A DNA stretch of 32,774 bases from an uncultured Acidobacteriota bacterium (GCA_902826065.1 CADEDM010000034.1:1-32774), one strand, 5' to 3'. Counted from the stretch's first letter, positions 7,303 to 16,003 are shown. Made by a program: numbers and translations. Notes: generated by a model from the letters alone, not told the origin.

Positions 7303-7316
7303 CGCCTGGTCAGGCG
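7303..7316. terminator. Hairpin at the MBL/helicase convergent junction
   Basis: CGCCT (7303-7307) pairs with AGGCG (7312-7316) around a GGTC loop. It starts right after the plus-strand stop and contains the minus-strand helicase stop (7310-7312). It is short and without a U-tract. Confidence 0.3.
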
Positions 7317-9868
7317 ATGGGCCGGACGCCGGCGAGCCACAGCACCGGCTGCTGACGGTCGCGCGACGCCTCGACGTCCACGACGCACTCCGCCAGCCAG
7401 TCGTTCAGGTCGTGGCTGTCGACGAGCACCTGCTGCACGCGCCACCGGGCCGGCGCCTCGCGTCGATCGACGTGAGTGTGCCGGCTGTTGCGGGCCTCCG
7501 GATCGAAGCGCAGCTCGCCGTGGTCGGGCGTGAAGGCGTCGAAGGCCGCTGTCAGATCGGCTGGACTCGCCGCCTGCGCGTCCGCCTCCGTCGGGGCGTC
7601 CAGTGCCGCGACCGTGGCCTCGCCGTCGCCGCGCGCCCACGCCTTGAGCGCGGTGAAGATGCGGGCACGGATGGCGGCCACGAAGGCCGGTGTGTCGGCG
7701 GTGAGGTCGTAGGGGGCCGCGGCCTGCGGCTTGCGCGCGAGCGCGTCGGCGCCACGGCCGAGCGGGACGTAGTTCGGGTCGCGCATCCGCTCCCATTCCT
7801 CGGCCAGGCTCGCGTCGGCCGTGCGCACGAGGGTGCGGAGGTACCACTCGATCTCGAGCACCTCGCCGGTCTTGGTCGACTCGGGCACGGTCTGGCTGAG
7901 TGCCTTGAAGACGCTGTTCAGGTGCCGCAGCAGCAGGCCTTCCGTGCGCTCGAGGTCGTACTCCAGGACATACTCGGCGAACGACTTGTAGGTCTCGAAC
8001 ATCTCGCGGGCGATCGACTTCGGCCGGATGTTCTCCTGCCCCACCCACGGGTGCCGGTCGGCGAATGCGTTGAAGGTGTCGTAGACGAAGTCGCGCAGTG
8101 GCTTCGGATGCTCGAGCTTCTCGAGCTCGGCCATCCGCTCGTCGTACTCCATGCCCTCGGCTTTCATCTCCGCCACCCGCCGTCCTTTCAGCCGATCGAG
8201 CTGCCGCCGCAGGATCAGCTCCGGGTTCTCGAGGATCGACTCGACCAGCGTCAGCAGGTCCAGCGCGTAGGTCGGCGACTCGCGATCGAGCAGCGGGATC
8301 GTCTCGATGAGATACAGCGACAGCGCCTGGTCCATCGAGAAGTCGTCCTGCAGGTCGACGTTCACGCGCACCGTGGCACGGCCCGTCTCGTGCGGCACGA
8401 ACTCGACGATGCCGCGATCGACCAGCGACCGGAACAACTGCCATCCGCGGCGGCGATGCCCGCCCTTGGCCGCGGCCGGCTCGTGGCTGTCGCGAATCAA
8501 CTGCTGCATCGCATCGCAGCCGTCGCCGGGCCGGCTGAGCACGTTTAGCAGCATGCCGTGCGAGACCTCGAAGCGCGAGACCAGCGGCTCTGGCGGCGCG
8601 CCGATGAGCCGCGTGAACACGTTGAGGTCCCAGTCGACGTAGTTGTGGTCCGGCGGCTTGCGCTTCACGAACTTGCGGCCGTCGCGCGCCGCCTTCTCGG
8701 CCAGGCGCAGGTTCTCGATCACGTGCTCCGGCGCCTGCGCCACGACGTAGCCGCGATCGTCGAAGCCCTTGCGGCCGGCCCGGCCGGCGATCTGGTGGAA
8801 GTCACGGGCGCTGAGCCGCGCCGTCTTCTGCCCGTCGAACTTGCACAGCTTGGTCAGCACCACGGTGCGAATCGGGACGTTGATGCCGGCGCCCAGCGTG
8901 TCGGTGCCACAGATGACGCGCAGCAGCCCGAGCTGCGCCAGCTGTTCGACGAGCACGCGGTACTTCGGCAGCAGGCCGGCATGATGCAGGCCGATACCGT
9001 GCTTCAGCCACTTCTTCACCGACGGCCCGTAGGGGCTGGAGAAGTCGAGCGTGTCGACGCGGGCAGCGATCTCGGCCTTCTGCTCGCGGGTGGCGATCTT
9101 CAGGCTGGTGAAGTCCTGGGCGCTGGCGGCGGCGTCGGCCTGCGTGAAGTGCACGACGTAGGCGGGCGTGCGGCCTTCGTCGACGAGCTTCTCGATGGTG
9201 TGGGCCAGCGGGATCTCCGCGTAGGCGTAGTCGAGCGGCACCGGACGTTCGCCCGACTTCACCGTGACCGTCTCGCGATGCGTGAGCCGCGTGATCCAGG
9301 CTTCGAAGGGCGCGGTCTCGCCCAGCGTCGCCGACATCAGCAGGAAGCGGGCCCGGCCCATCGTCAGCAGCGGCACCTGCCAGGCCACGCCGCGATCACG
9401 ATCGGCGTAGTAGTGGAACTCGTCCATCACCACGTGATCGAATGGCGCGTCGTCGCCGTCGCGCAGGGCCATGTTCGACAGCACCTCGGCGGTGCAGCAC
9501 AGAATCGGCGCGTCGCGGTTGATGCTGGCGTCGCCGGTCGACAGGCCCACCTGGTCGGCGCCGAACTCGCGGCACAGGGCCATCCACTTCTCGTTGACGA
9601 GTGCCTTGATCGGACAGGTGTAGACCGAGCGCTCGCCACGCGCCATGGCGGCGAAGATCATCGCGGAGGCGACGAGGGACTTGCCCGAGCCGGTGGGCGT
9701 GTTGAGGATGACGTTCTGGCCGTCGAGCAGCGCCAGGATGGCTTCTTCCTGCGCGGCATACAGCGCCAGGCCGCGCGTGTCGACGTAGCGGAGGAACAGA
9801 TCGAGCAGCTCGTCGTTCGGAGCCCCTGGCGACGGCAGCCAGTCGGTGAGTGACGATGTCGTGGCCAT
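7310..9868 (-). CDS. Ski2-like DExH helicase with DUF3516 (852 aa)
   Basis: The protein has all superfamily 2 motifs: the Q/aromatic lead-in, Walker A TPTGSGKS (residues 57-64), [11 protein letters not shown] (Ia), DEFH (149-152, motif II, DExH type), MSAT (178-181), then [26 protein letters not shown] and [11 protein letters not shown] (motif VI). The long C-terminal half corresponds to DUF3516, found on bacterial helicases of this length. Ski2/Mtr4-like enzymes unwind RNA or DNA 3'-5', often with a nuclease; the bacterial group is poorly characterised. The start ATG at 9868 lies 3 nt after the stop of the TOPRIM gene, so the two are almost certainly co-transcribed and may act together on nucleic acid. 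Confidence 0.88.
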   Translation of the reverse strand: MATTSSLTDWLPSPGAPNDELLDLFLRYVDTRGLALYAAQEEAILALLDGQNVILNTPTGSGKSLVASAMIFAAMARGERSVYTCPIKALVNEKWMALCREFGADQVGLSTGDASINRDAPILCCTAEVLSNMALRDGDDAPFDHVVMDEFHYYADRDRGVAWQVPLLTMGRARFLLMSATLGETAPFEAWITRLTHRETVTVKSGERPVPLDYAYAEIPLAHTIEKLVDEGRTPAYVVHFTQADAAASAQDFTSLKIATREQKAEIAARVDTLDFSSPYGPSVKKWLKHGIGLHHAGLLPKYRVLVEQLAQLGLLRVICGTDTLGAGINVPIRTVVLTKLCKFDGQKTARLSARDFHQIAGRAGRKGFDDRGYVVAQAPEHVIENLRLAEKAARDGRKFVKRKPPDHNYVDWDLNVFTRLIGAPPEPLVSRFEVSHGMLLNVLSRPGDGCDAMQQLIRDSHEPAAAKGGHRRRGWQLFRSLVDRGIVEFVPHETGRATVRVNVDLQDDFSMDQALSLYLIETIPLLDRESPTYALDLLTLVESILENPELILRRQLDRLKGRRVAEMKAEGMEYDERMAELEKLEHPKPLRDFVYDTFNAFADRHPWVGQENIRPKSIAREMFETYKSFAEYVLEYDLERTEGLLLRHLNSVFKALSQTVPESTKTGEVLEIEWYLRTLVRTADASLAEEWERMRDPNYVPLGRGADALARKPQAAAPYDLTADTPAFVAAIRARIFTALKAWARGDGEATVAALDAPTEADAQAASPADLTAAFDAFTPDHGELRFDPEARNSRHTHVDRREAPARWRVQQVLVDSHDLNDWLAECVVDVEASRDRQQPVLWLAGVRPIA

Positions 9869-9871
9869 CGC

Positions 9872-10540
9872 TCAGAACAGCGTCGGCTGCGGCTCGCCGC
9901 GACCCAGCACGCGCAGCATCGCGTCGGCGTCCGGACGCCCGAGCGCGTGCACCGTGCGCGTCGCCGGGTCGAGGCACGTCGCCTTCAGCGTGCCCAGGTC
10001 GAGCCCGGCCAGGCCGCGATAGCGCACCGCGTGCACGTCGTGGCCGGCCGCTCGCAGCGCCTGCGCCGACTCGCGGTACTCGGCGTCGTGGTAGACGTAG
10101 GTCGGCGTCGCCAGCGTGTGGCTCCACAGGGCCGCCATCGGCGCGTGGGCCACGAACACCCGTCGGGCCTCGAGCAGCGGCCACATCCGCCGGAAGAAAT
10201 AGAGGCACATCAACGCCGCGCAGTGGATGCCGTCGGCGTCGGCATCCATCAGCAGCACGACGCGCTCGTAACGGGCCCGCGCCAGCTCGAAGGTCGCGCC
10301 GTCACCGGCGCCCATGGCCTGCACGAGCGCCTGGAACAGCGGATTCGCCGCCACTTTCGCCGGCGGCGCCTTGGCCGCGTTCATCGGCTTGCCCTGCAGC
10401 GGCAGCACCGCCTGCGTCTCGACGTCGCGCACGATGCGCACCGAGCCGGCGGCGCTGTCGCCCTCGACGAGGAAGAGCTCGGCGCCCGAGCCCGGGCCGT
10501 GGCGGCGGCAGTCGTCGAGTTTTGGCGGCAGGGTGACCAT
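9872..10540 (-). CDS. Stand-alone GyrB/ParE-type TOPRIM protein (222 aa)
   Basis: From ATG at 10540 the chain begins LPPKLDDCRRHGPGSGAELF and continues with LVEGDSAAG (catalytic Glu at about 26), QAVLPLQGKPMNAAKA, then LLMDADADGIHCAAL (metal-binding Asp 99, 101 and 103) and YFFRRMWPLLE. It ends with RYRGLAGLDLGTLKATCLDPATRTV, matching the RYKGLGEM...TTMDP...R segment that closes GyrB. So the whole TOPRIM and end region of a type IIA topoisomerase B subunit is present and active-site residues are intact, but the GHKL ATPase and transducer domains (usually about 400 residues) are absent. Upstream DNA is the kynureninase gene, with no remnant of these domains. No Shine-Dalgarno is evident; a start farther upstream in the same frame (from 10630) is possible. 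The helicase follows after 3 nt. Function is unknown. Confidence 0.8.
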   Translation of the reverse strand: MVTLPPKLDDCRRHGPGSGAELFLVEGDSAAGSVRIVRDVETQAVLPLQGKPMNAAKAPPAKVAANPLFQALVQAMGAGDGATFELARARYERVVLLMDADADGIHCAALMCLYFFRRMWPLLEARRVFVAHAPMAALWSHTLATPTYVYHDAEYRESAQALRAAGHDVHAVRYRGLAGLDLGTLKATCLDPATRTVHALGRPDADAMLRVLGRGEPQPTLF

Positions 10541-10583
10541 GCGAACCGGGCGTCCGCGAGCGGCTGGACGGCCCCTGGGCAGC

Positions 10584-11822
10584 TTACGTGACCACCGCGC
10601 GCACGCGGAAGCGCGGATCGTCCCAGGCACGCGTGTCGAGCACGTCGGCGAGATGCGCGACGGCGCGAGCCACCTGCGTGAAGCTCAGGTACAGCGGGGC
10701 GAATCCGAACCGCATCGCCGCCGGGGCGCGGAAATCGCCGATCACTCCGCGCGCGATGAGCGCCTGCACCACCTCGTAGCCGTGGGCGTAGTCGAACGAC
10801 ACGTGGCTGCCCCGCTCGGCCGGCTCGCGCGGGCTGATCAGCGTGACGCCGTGATGACCGCATCGTGTCTCGACCGCCTCGACGAAGAAGCTCGTCATCG
10901 CGCGCGACTTGGCGTAGAGCGCCGGCAGATCGACGAGCGCCCACACCGCCAGCGCCTCGTCGAGCGCCGCCAGCGACAGCACCTGCGGCGTGCCGCACAC
11001 GAGACGGCGGGCGCCGGCGGCCGGCGCGTAGCCACGGGTGAAGTCGAAAGGCGCCGCGTGTCCCATCCAGCCCGAGAGTGGCTGGCGCAGTGCCTCGTGG
11101 TGTCGCGGATGGACCCACATGAACGCCGGCGCGCCAGGGCCGCCGTTCAGGTACTTGTAGGTGCAACCGACGGCCATGTCGGCATCGGCCGCGGGCAGAT
11201 CGCAGGCGACGGCGCCGGTCGTGTGCGACAGATCCCAGAGCACCAGCGCGCCACGCGCGTGGACGTCCGCCGTCACGGCCGCCATATCCCGCACCCGCGC
11301 GGTGCGGTAGTCGACGTGACTGAGCAGCAGCACGGCGACGTCGTCGCCGAGACCCGACGACACCGGCTGGCCCGGCTCGAGATAGCGCACGGTCGTGCCG
11401 GGCACCAGGTCGGCGAGGCCCTGCGCCATGTAGACGTCGGTCGGGAAGTTCGCGCCGTCGGCGAGCACCACGTGACGGCCGGGCCTGAGGTGCAATGCCG
11501 CCGCCAGCCCCTTGAACAGGTTCACCGACGTCGAGTCACCCACCGCGACCTCACCGGCGGATGCGCCGATGAGCGGCGCGATGCGATCGCCCACGGTCAT
11601 CGGCATCGTGAACCAGCCGGCGCTGGTCCAGCTGCGAATCAGGCCCTCGGCCCACTCGCCGGTCGCGGTCTCGGCCACACGCGCGGGCACGCGGGTGGGC
11701 ATCAGGCCCAGCGAGTTGCCATCCAGGTAGATCAGGCCGTCGGGCACGTGGAACTCGGCGGCGAACGGCGCGATCGGGTCGGCCGCGTCGAGGTCGGCGG
11801 CGCGGCGGAGGAAATCGGTCAC
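10584..11822 (-). CDS. kynU: Kynureninase
   Basis: The 412-residue protein is a fold-type I PLP enzyme. It has the kynureninase start FHVPDGLIYLDGNSLGLMP, the VGDSTSVNLFK cofactor-phosphate region, LWDLSHTTGAVACDL with the PLP-contacting Asp, and CTYKYLNGGPGAPAF carrying the Schiff-base lysine. It cleaves L-kynurenine to anthranilate and alanine (or 3-hydroxykynurenine to 3-hydroxyanthranilate). The GTG start at 11822 overlaps the TGA of the formamidase gene by four bases (GTGA), so the two enzymes, which act in sequence, are translationally coupled. Length is usual for the family. The next gene starts 43 nt downstream. No 3-hydroxyanthranilate pathway genes are in the window. Confidence 0.93.
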   Translation of the reverse strand: MTDFLRRAADLDAADPIAPFAAEFHVPDGLIYLDGNSLGLMPTRVPARVAETATGEWAEGLIRSWTSAGWFTMPMTVGDRIAPLIGASAGEVAVGDSTSVNLFKGLAAALHLRPGRHVVLADGANFPTDVYMAQGLADLVPGTTVRYLEPGQPVSSGLGDDVAVLLLSHVDYRTARVRDMAAVTADVHARGALVLWDLSHTTGAVACDLPAADADMAVGCTYKYLNGGPGAPAFMWVHPRHHEALRQPLSGWMGHAAPFDFTRGYAPAAGARRLVCGTPQVLSLAALDEALAVWALVDLPALYAKSRAMTSFFVEAVETRCGHHGVTLISPREPAERGSHVSFDYAHGYEVVQALIARGVIGDFRAPAAMRFGFAPLYLSFTQVARAVAHLADVLDTRAWDDPRFRVRAVVT

Positions 11823-12679
11823 GAGGTCATCTCCAGCAGGGCAAGGAACGCCGGCGAGGTGGGATTGGTCAACTCGTCCAGCACGTCGAAGTGGTCGCGT
11901 CCGGGGGCGGTGTGCGTCGTCAGGCGCGAGAGCCGTGGACGCCACGCCTCGACCAGCGCCGCGGACTGCTGCACGAACGCGTCGGGCTCGTCGGCGCCGA
12001 CCAGCACGTGCACGGGGACATCGCGCCCGGGGACCGTCGCGAGCGGCGAGAAATCGCGAACCTCGTCGGCGTCCATCTGGACGCGGTCGTTCACGTAGGA
12101 GGCCGCCACGGGCGCGAGATCGTAGACGCCACTCACCAGCACCGCGCCGGCGATGGCAGCGGCCGCGGCCTCACCGCCCTGGCCGGCCAGGAGCGCCGCC
12201 GCCAGGTGCGCCCCGGCGGAATGTCCGGCCACGACGAGGCGGGCAGGATCGAGGCCGTACGACGCCGCGTCCTGGTGCAGACGCACGACCACGGCCGCAG
12301 CCTCGCCGACGATCTCGCGCAGGCGTGCCTCCGGGGCCAGCGTGTAGCCGACGGCAGCGAGGGCGCGATCGTGTTCGGCCAGCACCGGGGCGGCAAACCC
12401 CGAGCCGTCCTTGCGTCCCTCCTGCCAGAAGCCGCCGTGGAAGTAGATGACGCACGGATGGACATCGTCGCCGGCGGGGACGAAGAGGTCGACGCGCGCG
12501 CCGGGCCGATCCGCGTACGCCACGTCGCGCCAGATCGTCAGGCCACCGGCATGGCAGAGCGCGGCCGTCGCGGTCTCGTGCCGGGCCAGTACGCCCCAGG
12601 GATCCTTGGCGGAACGGCTGGGCGAGAACTGGCGATCGAGCGCGTCGCGGGTCAGATGGGCGAAGGAGACGGACGGCAT
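11819..12679 (-). CDS. Kynurenine formamidase-like alpha/beta hydrolase (286 aa)
   Basis: The ATG at 12679 begins MPSVSFAHLTRDALDRQFSP. The fold shows IYFHGGFWQEG (HGG oxyanion motif), GHSAGAHLAAALL (nucleophile Ser in GxSxG), VLVGADEPDAFVQQ (acid region) and APGRDHFDVLDEL (catalytic His), the pattern of the esterase/lipase-type arylformamidases found in animals and some bacteria. It would hydrolyse N-formylkynurenine to kynurenine and formate. The specific function is supported by the GTGA overlap with kynureninase, since the family fold alone is promiscuous. This is not the cyclase-type KynB. The promoter appears to lie in the 30-bp divergent region shared with the transporter gene at 12710. 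Confidence 0.82.
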   Translation of the reverse strand: MPSVSFAHLTRDALDRQFSPSRSAKDPWGVLARHETATAALCHAGGLTIWRDVAYADRPGARVDLFVPAGDDVHPCVIYFHGGFWQEGRKDGSGFAAPVLAEHDRALAAVGYTLAPEARLREIVGEAAAVVVRLHQDAASYGLDPARLVVAGHSAGAHLAAALLAGQGGEAAAAAIAGAVLVSGVYDLAPVAASYVNDRVQMDADEVRDFSPLATVPGRDVPVHVLVGADEPDAFVQQSAALVEAWRPRLSRLTTHTAPGRDHFDVLDELTNPTSPAFLALLEMTS

Positions 12680-12695
12680 GGGCCGGACACCACGA

Positions 12696-12702
12696 TAAGC
12701 TA
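12696..12702. promoter_or_regulatory. Symmetric divergent -10 element between formamidase and APC transporter
   Basis: TAAGCT (12696-12701) ends 8 nt before the ATG at 12710 on the plus strand. Its complement gives TAGCTT (12702-12697) for the minus strand, with an untranslated leader of about 11 nt before 12679. The 30-bp intergenic region thus holds one near-palindromic element readable in both directions. Neither gene has a convincing -35; the plus gene has no Shine-Dalgarno. Confidence 0.45.
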
Positions 12703-12709
12703 CACGCGC

Positions 12710-14023
12710 ATGCCGGCGTCCACTCACGCACCGTCCTCCTCGCGCGCCGACGGCCTGGTCCGTGCGCTGGGGACGTTTGGTCTCGCGGCAGCCATCGTCA
12801 ACATCACCGTCGGCGGCGGGATCTTCCGCTTGCCGGCCAACGTCGCCTCGTCCCTGGGGGCGGCCGCGCCGGTGGCCTATCTCGTGTGCGCCGTGGCGAT
12901 GGGCCTGATCGTGTTGTGCATCGCCGACGCGGGAAGCCGCGTCTCGCTCACCGGCGGGCCGTACGCATACGTCGGCGTCGCGCTGGGGCCGTACGCGGCG
13001 TTCCTGTCGGGCCTGCTGCTGTGGATGCTGGGGCTCTTCGCCACGGCGGCGGTCTCCACGGTGTTCGCGGCCAGCCTTGGCCAGCTCGTGCCGGCGTTGG
13101 GCGGTGCCGTCGCTCAAGCGTCCGTGCTGATCGTCGTTTACGCGTTCTGGGCGCTGGTGAACGTGCGCGGCGTGGCCCTCGGCGCGCGGCTCAACACCGC
13201 AGCCACGGTCGCGAAGCTGGTGCCGCTGCTGCTCGTGGCCGTGGGCGGATTGTTTGCCGTGCGCGGCGCGCATCTCACGGTCACGACGTGGCCGGCCGCG
13301 TCCGATGTGGCGCGCACCTCGCTGCTGCTGGTGTTCGCGTTCGCCGGCATCGAGACGGCGCTCGTGCCCAGCGGCGAGGTCCGCGACACCGCGCGCACGG
13401 TCCCGCGGGCGATCGCGCTGGCGATGGCCGGCATCACGCTGCTGTACCTGGGGCTGCAGGCGTCGGCGCAGGGGATTCTCGGGCCGGCGCTGCCCGGGTC
13501 CGCCACGCCCCTCGCGGATGCGGCGGGGTTGGCGTTCGGCGGGTGGGGACGCACGATGCTGCTCGCCGGCGCGGTGATCTCGATGTTCGGGTATCTGGGC
13601 GGGATGACGCTCTCGGTGCCGCGCGTGGTCTTCGCGATGGCCGCCGACGGGTTCCTGCCGCGCGCGCTGGCCGCGGTGCACGGCCAGTTCCGCACGCCAC
13701 ATATCGCCATCGCGGCGCAATCGCTGCTGGCGCTGGCGCTGGCCGTGTCGGGCACCTTCGAGGGCCTGGCGATCCTGGCGAACGTCTCGGCGCTGGCGCT
13801 CTACTTCGGCTGCGCCGTGGCCGCGTGGCGGCTGCGGTCGATGGCGGAGGCGGACGGTGGCGCAGGCGGCGTGCGCCTGCCGCTCAGCGGCATCGCGCCG
13901 TTCCTGGCCGTGCCGGTGATCCTGTGGCTGCTCACCGGGTTGGCCCGCGACGAGTGGATCGCGTTCGGCGCCTGCGTGGCCGTCGGCTCGGTGCTCTATC
14001 TCGTGGCCCGCAGGACGTCGTGA
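12710..14023 (+). CDS. APC superfamily amino-acid transporter (437 aa)
   Basis: The protein has about twelve membrane helices. The first contains NITVGGGIFRLP, the unwound Gly-rich substrate site of APC transporters, and helix 6 has LLLVFAFAGIETALVPSGEV, the second conserved unwound region. Both mark the amino acid-polyamine-organocation superfamily. The fold predicts secondary uptake of an amino acid with a proton or Na+. Specificity cannot be read, but divergent placement 30 bp from the formamidase/kynureninase operon suggests tryptophan or kynurenine (inference). The ATG at 12710 is preceded by a -10-like TAAGCT at a leaderless distance. The stop at 14021-14023 abuts the stop of the pirin gene. 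Confidence 0.88.
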   Translation: MPASTHAPSSSRADGLVRALGTFGLAAAIVNITVGGGIFRLPANVASSLGAAAPVAYLVCAVAMGLIVLCIADAGSRVSLTGGPYAYVGVALGPYAAFLSGLLLWMLGLFATAAVSTVFAASLGQLVPALGGAVAQASVLIVVYAFWALVNVRGVALGARLNTAATVAKLVPLLLVAVGGLFAVRGAHLTVTTWPAASDVARTSLLLVFAFAGIETALVPSGEVRDTARTVPRAIALAMAGITLLYLGLQASAQGILGPALPGSATPLADAAGLAFGGWGRTMLLAGAVISMFGYLGGMTLSVPRVVFAMAADGFLPRALAAVHGQFRTPHIAIAAQSLLALALAVSGTFEGLAILANVSALALYFGCAVAAWRLRSMAEADGGAGGVRLPLSGIAPFLAVPVILWLLTGLARDEWIAFGACVAVGSVLYLVARRTS

Positions 14024-14992
14024 TCAGCTGACGGGATTCGGGCGCGCCAGGTGCAGCAGCTCCGGCGCGTCGAGTCGCGGGCCGCTGTAGTTCAGCACCT
14101 CGCCGAAGCGGCGATGCGCTTCCCAGTCGGTGCGCGCCTCGCGGATCTCATCCGGCGTGCGGGCCACGAAGTTCCACCACATCAGGATGGTCTCGGGGAA
14201 CGGCGCGCCGCCCACCAGCAGGACGCGCGCACCCGCGATGCTCACCAGTTCCAGCGCGTGGCGCCAGGTCCCGGTGTAGTAGAGCACGCGCGGCGCGAGC
14301 GGCTGTCCCTCGAGCGTGACGTCGCCGTCGAGCACGAGCAGTCCGTGCTCGTGCGACGGCGCCACCGGCACCGTGACCGTGCCACCGCGATGCACCTGCA
14401 CCTCGGCACCGACGATCGGAGAGAAGTGCGTGGCCGCCGAGTGAACGTCGCCGACGGCTCCGGAGAAGACCTGCACGAGCCCGCCAGGCGACTCGAGACG
14501 CGGCACCTCGCCCACGTGCTGGAACGCCGGCGCGGCGCGGCGGACGGCGTCGGGCAACGCGGTCCACAGCTGGACGCCGTTCAGCCTGCCGGTGTGATCG
14601 CGCGGCGTCTGCTCGGCATGGGCGATGGCACGGCCCGACGTCATCACGTTCACGCCGCCCGGCCGCAACACCGACTCCGAGCCGAGGCTGTCGCGATGCG
14701 CGATCTCGCCGTCGAGCAGCCAGCTCACCGTCTGCAGGCCGATGTGCGGATGGGCGGCCACGTCCATCGGCGCGCCTTCGGTGAAACTCAGGGGTCCGAA
14801 GCGGTCGAGGAAGCACCACGGGCCGATGAGGCGGCGGCCCTTCACCGGCAACGCGCGCTGCACCTGCAGGTGGCCAAGGGCGATATCACGCGTCGGGTAC
14901 GCGTCGAGCTGCGGCTGCGCGGCGCCGAGTGACACGCAACTCTCGGCGTTGACGGTGCCGTCGCTGCCGGGCGGGATGGCGCGGGAAGACAT
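14024..14992 (-). CDS. Pirin family protein (322 aa)
   Basis: Double cupin of the pirin type: GRRLIGPWCFLDRFGPL at the start of cupin 1, then AHPHIGLQTVSWLLDGEIAH and SGRAIAHAEQT, which give the three His and one Glu of the metal site. The second cupin (from about residue 190) lacks these residues, as usual. Pirins bind Fe and some have quercetinase activity; in bacteria several act as redox-responsive partners of metabolic enzymes. The C-terminal extension (FVARTPDEIREARTDWEAH) is typical of longer members. The ATG at 14992 is chosen because TAGCGT at 15005-15000 lies 7 nt before it and no Shine-Dalgarno is seen; the frame extends further upstream but is implausible. Confidence 0.88.
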   Translation of the reverse strand: MSSRAIPPGSDGTVNAESCVSLGAAQPQLDAYPTRDIALGHLQVQRALPVKGRRLIGPWCFLDRFGPLSFTEGAPMDVAAHPHIGLQTVSWLLDGEIAHRDSLGSESVLRPGGVNVMTSGRAIAHAEQTPRDHTGRLNGVQLWTALPDAVRRAAPAFQHVGEVPRLESPGGLVQVFSGAVGDVHSAATHFSPIVGAEVQVHRGGTVTVPVAPSHEHGLLVLDGDVTLEGQPLAPRVLYYTGTWRHALELVSIAGARVLLVGGAPFPETILMWWNFVARTPDEIREARTDWEAHRRFGEVLNYSGPRLDAPELLHLARPNPVS

Positions 14993-14999
14993 GCGTCCG

Positions 15000-15005
15000 A
15001 CGCTA
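15000..15005 (-). promoter_or_regulatory. -10-like element TAGCGT before the pirin gene
   Basis: TAGCGT on the minus strand is preceded by TTG and ends 7 nt upstream of the ATG at 14992, the same geometry as the elements at 4217-4226 and 5240-5245. It predicts a leaderless mRNA. No -35 is visible. Confidence 0.4.
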
Positions 15006-15098
15006 CAACCGCTGGCGTCGCCGCGTCCACCCGGCCCGCGTTTCGCCCTTGCCGGCAGGCCGGCACGCGCGCTATCAATGGCGCCTCCGGAGGCCCGC

Positions 15099-15971
15099 AT
15101 GACCTGGTACCGCACTCCTTCACGCCGGACGTTCCTGGGTGGCGCGGCCGCCGCGGCAGGCACATGGCTCACCGCCAACCGTACCGCCGTCGAGGCACGC
15201 CAGGCCGCGGCGCCGGTGGTGACGCGCACCGACCTCGTCTACGGCCGCGTCGAGGGATCGGCCCTGCTCGCCAATCTGGCCTATCCGGACGGACCCGGCC
15301 CGCGGCCGGCGCTGATCTCGGTGCACGGCGGACGCTGGCGGGCCGGCAACCGCACGGATGCCAGCAGCATCAAGGTGCAGCAATGGGCGGAGTATGGCTT
15401 CGTCGCCATGTCGATCGACTATCGCCTCGTCGGCGGCTCACCGGCGCCGGCGGCGTACCTCGATCTGCGCTGCGCGATTCGCTGGATGCACGCGCATGCG
15501 GCCGACTACGGCGTCGACCCCGAACGCGTCTATCTGATCGGCCAGTCGGCCGGCGGCCAGATGGTGTCCCTGGCCGCCACGCTCGGTGACGGCGCGTACC
15601 CGAAGGTCGGCGGCTGGGACGGCGCGCGCAGCGACGTGCGCGCGGTGGTCAGCGTGGCCGCGGCCTACGACCTGCCGACGCTGTCGTGGGGCAACCTGTG
15701 GACGCCCGTGTCGGGTGATGTGGAAGAGGCGCGGCGCATCGCCTCGCCGATGAACCACGTGAGCGCGACGACGAAGCCGATCCTCGTGGTCCATTCCGAC
15801 GACGACAAGTCGGTGCCGGTGCAGCAGGCCGTGGACTTCGCCGGCAAGCTCAAGGCCGCCAACATCGTGCACCGCTTCGTCCACTACACGGACAAGGGGC
15901 ACATGGGGATCACCGACGACGTGATTCGCGAGGCACGGGCGTTCATCGCCGAGCAGGAGCCGAAGAAGTAG
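15099..15971 (+). CDS. Tat-exported alpha/beta hydrolase, BD-FAE/lipase-like (290 aa)
   Basis: GGAGG (15089-15093) lies 5 nt before the ATG at 15099. The leader has a twin-arginine motif (SRRTFLGG) and an Ala-rich hydrophobic stretch, so the folded enzyme goes to the periplasm. The mature part shows ISVHGGRWRAGN (HGG), GQSAGGQMVSLAA (nucleophile Ser in GxSxG), HSDDDKSVPVQQA (Asp region) and YTDKGHMGI (catalytic His): a complete esterase triad of the carbohydrate-esterase/BD-FAE type. Likely substrates are acyl or acetyl esters of plant or microbial sugars (inference). It is divergent from the pirin gene and convergent with the sigma-factor gene. Confidence 0.85.
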   Translation: MTWYRTPSRRTFLGGAAAAAGTWLTANRTAVEARQAAAPVVTRTDLVYGRVEGSALLANLAYPDGPGPRPALISVHGGRWRAGNRTDASSIKVQQWAEYGFVAMSIDYRLVGGSPAPAAYLDLRCAIRWMHAHAADYGVDPERVYLIGQSAGGQMVSLAATLGDGAYPKVGGWDGARSDVRAVVSVAAAYDLPTLSWGNLWTPVSGDVEEARRIASPMNHVSATTKPILVVHSDDDKSVPVQQAVDFAGKLKAANIVHRFVHYTDKGHMGITDDVIREARAFIAEQEPKK

Positions 15972-15985
15972 GCCGCGCGACGGCG

Positions 15986-16000
15986 CCGGCCGTGGGCCGG
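15986..16000. terminator. Hairpin between esterase and ECF42 sigma gene
   Basis: CCGGCC (15986-15991) pairs with GGCCGG (15995-16000) around a 3-nt loop in the 32-bp gap between two convergent genes. It could work for both. No U-tract. Confidence 0.35.
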
Positions 16001-16003
16001 ACG

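Noticed and set aside
9872-10630. TOPRIM gene as a frameshifted or broken gyrB
   Set aside because: No GHKL or transducer remnant exists upstream in any frame; that DNA is intact kynureninase. Catalytic residues are preserved, so it looks like a deliberate short protein.
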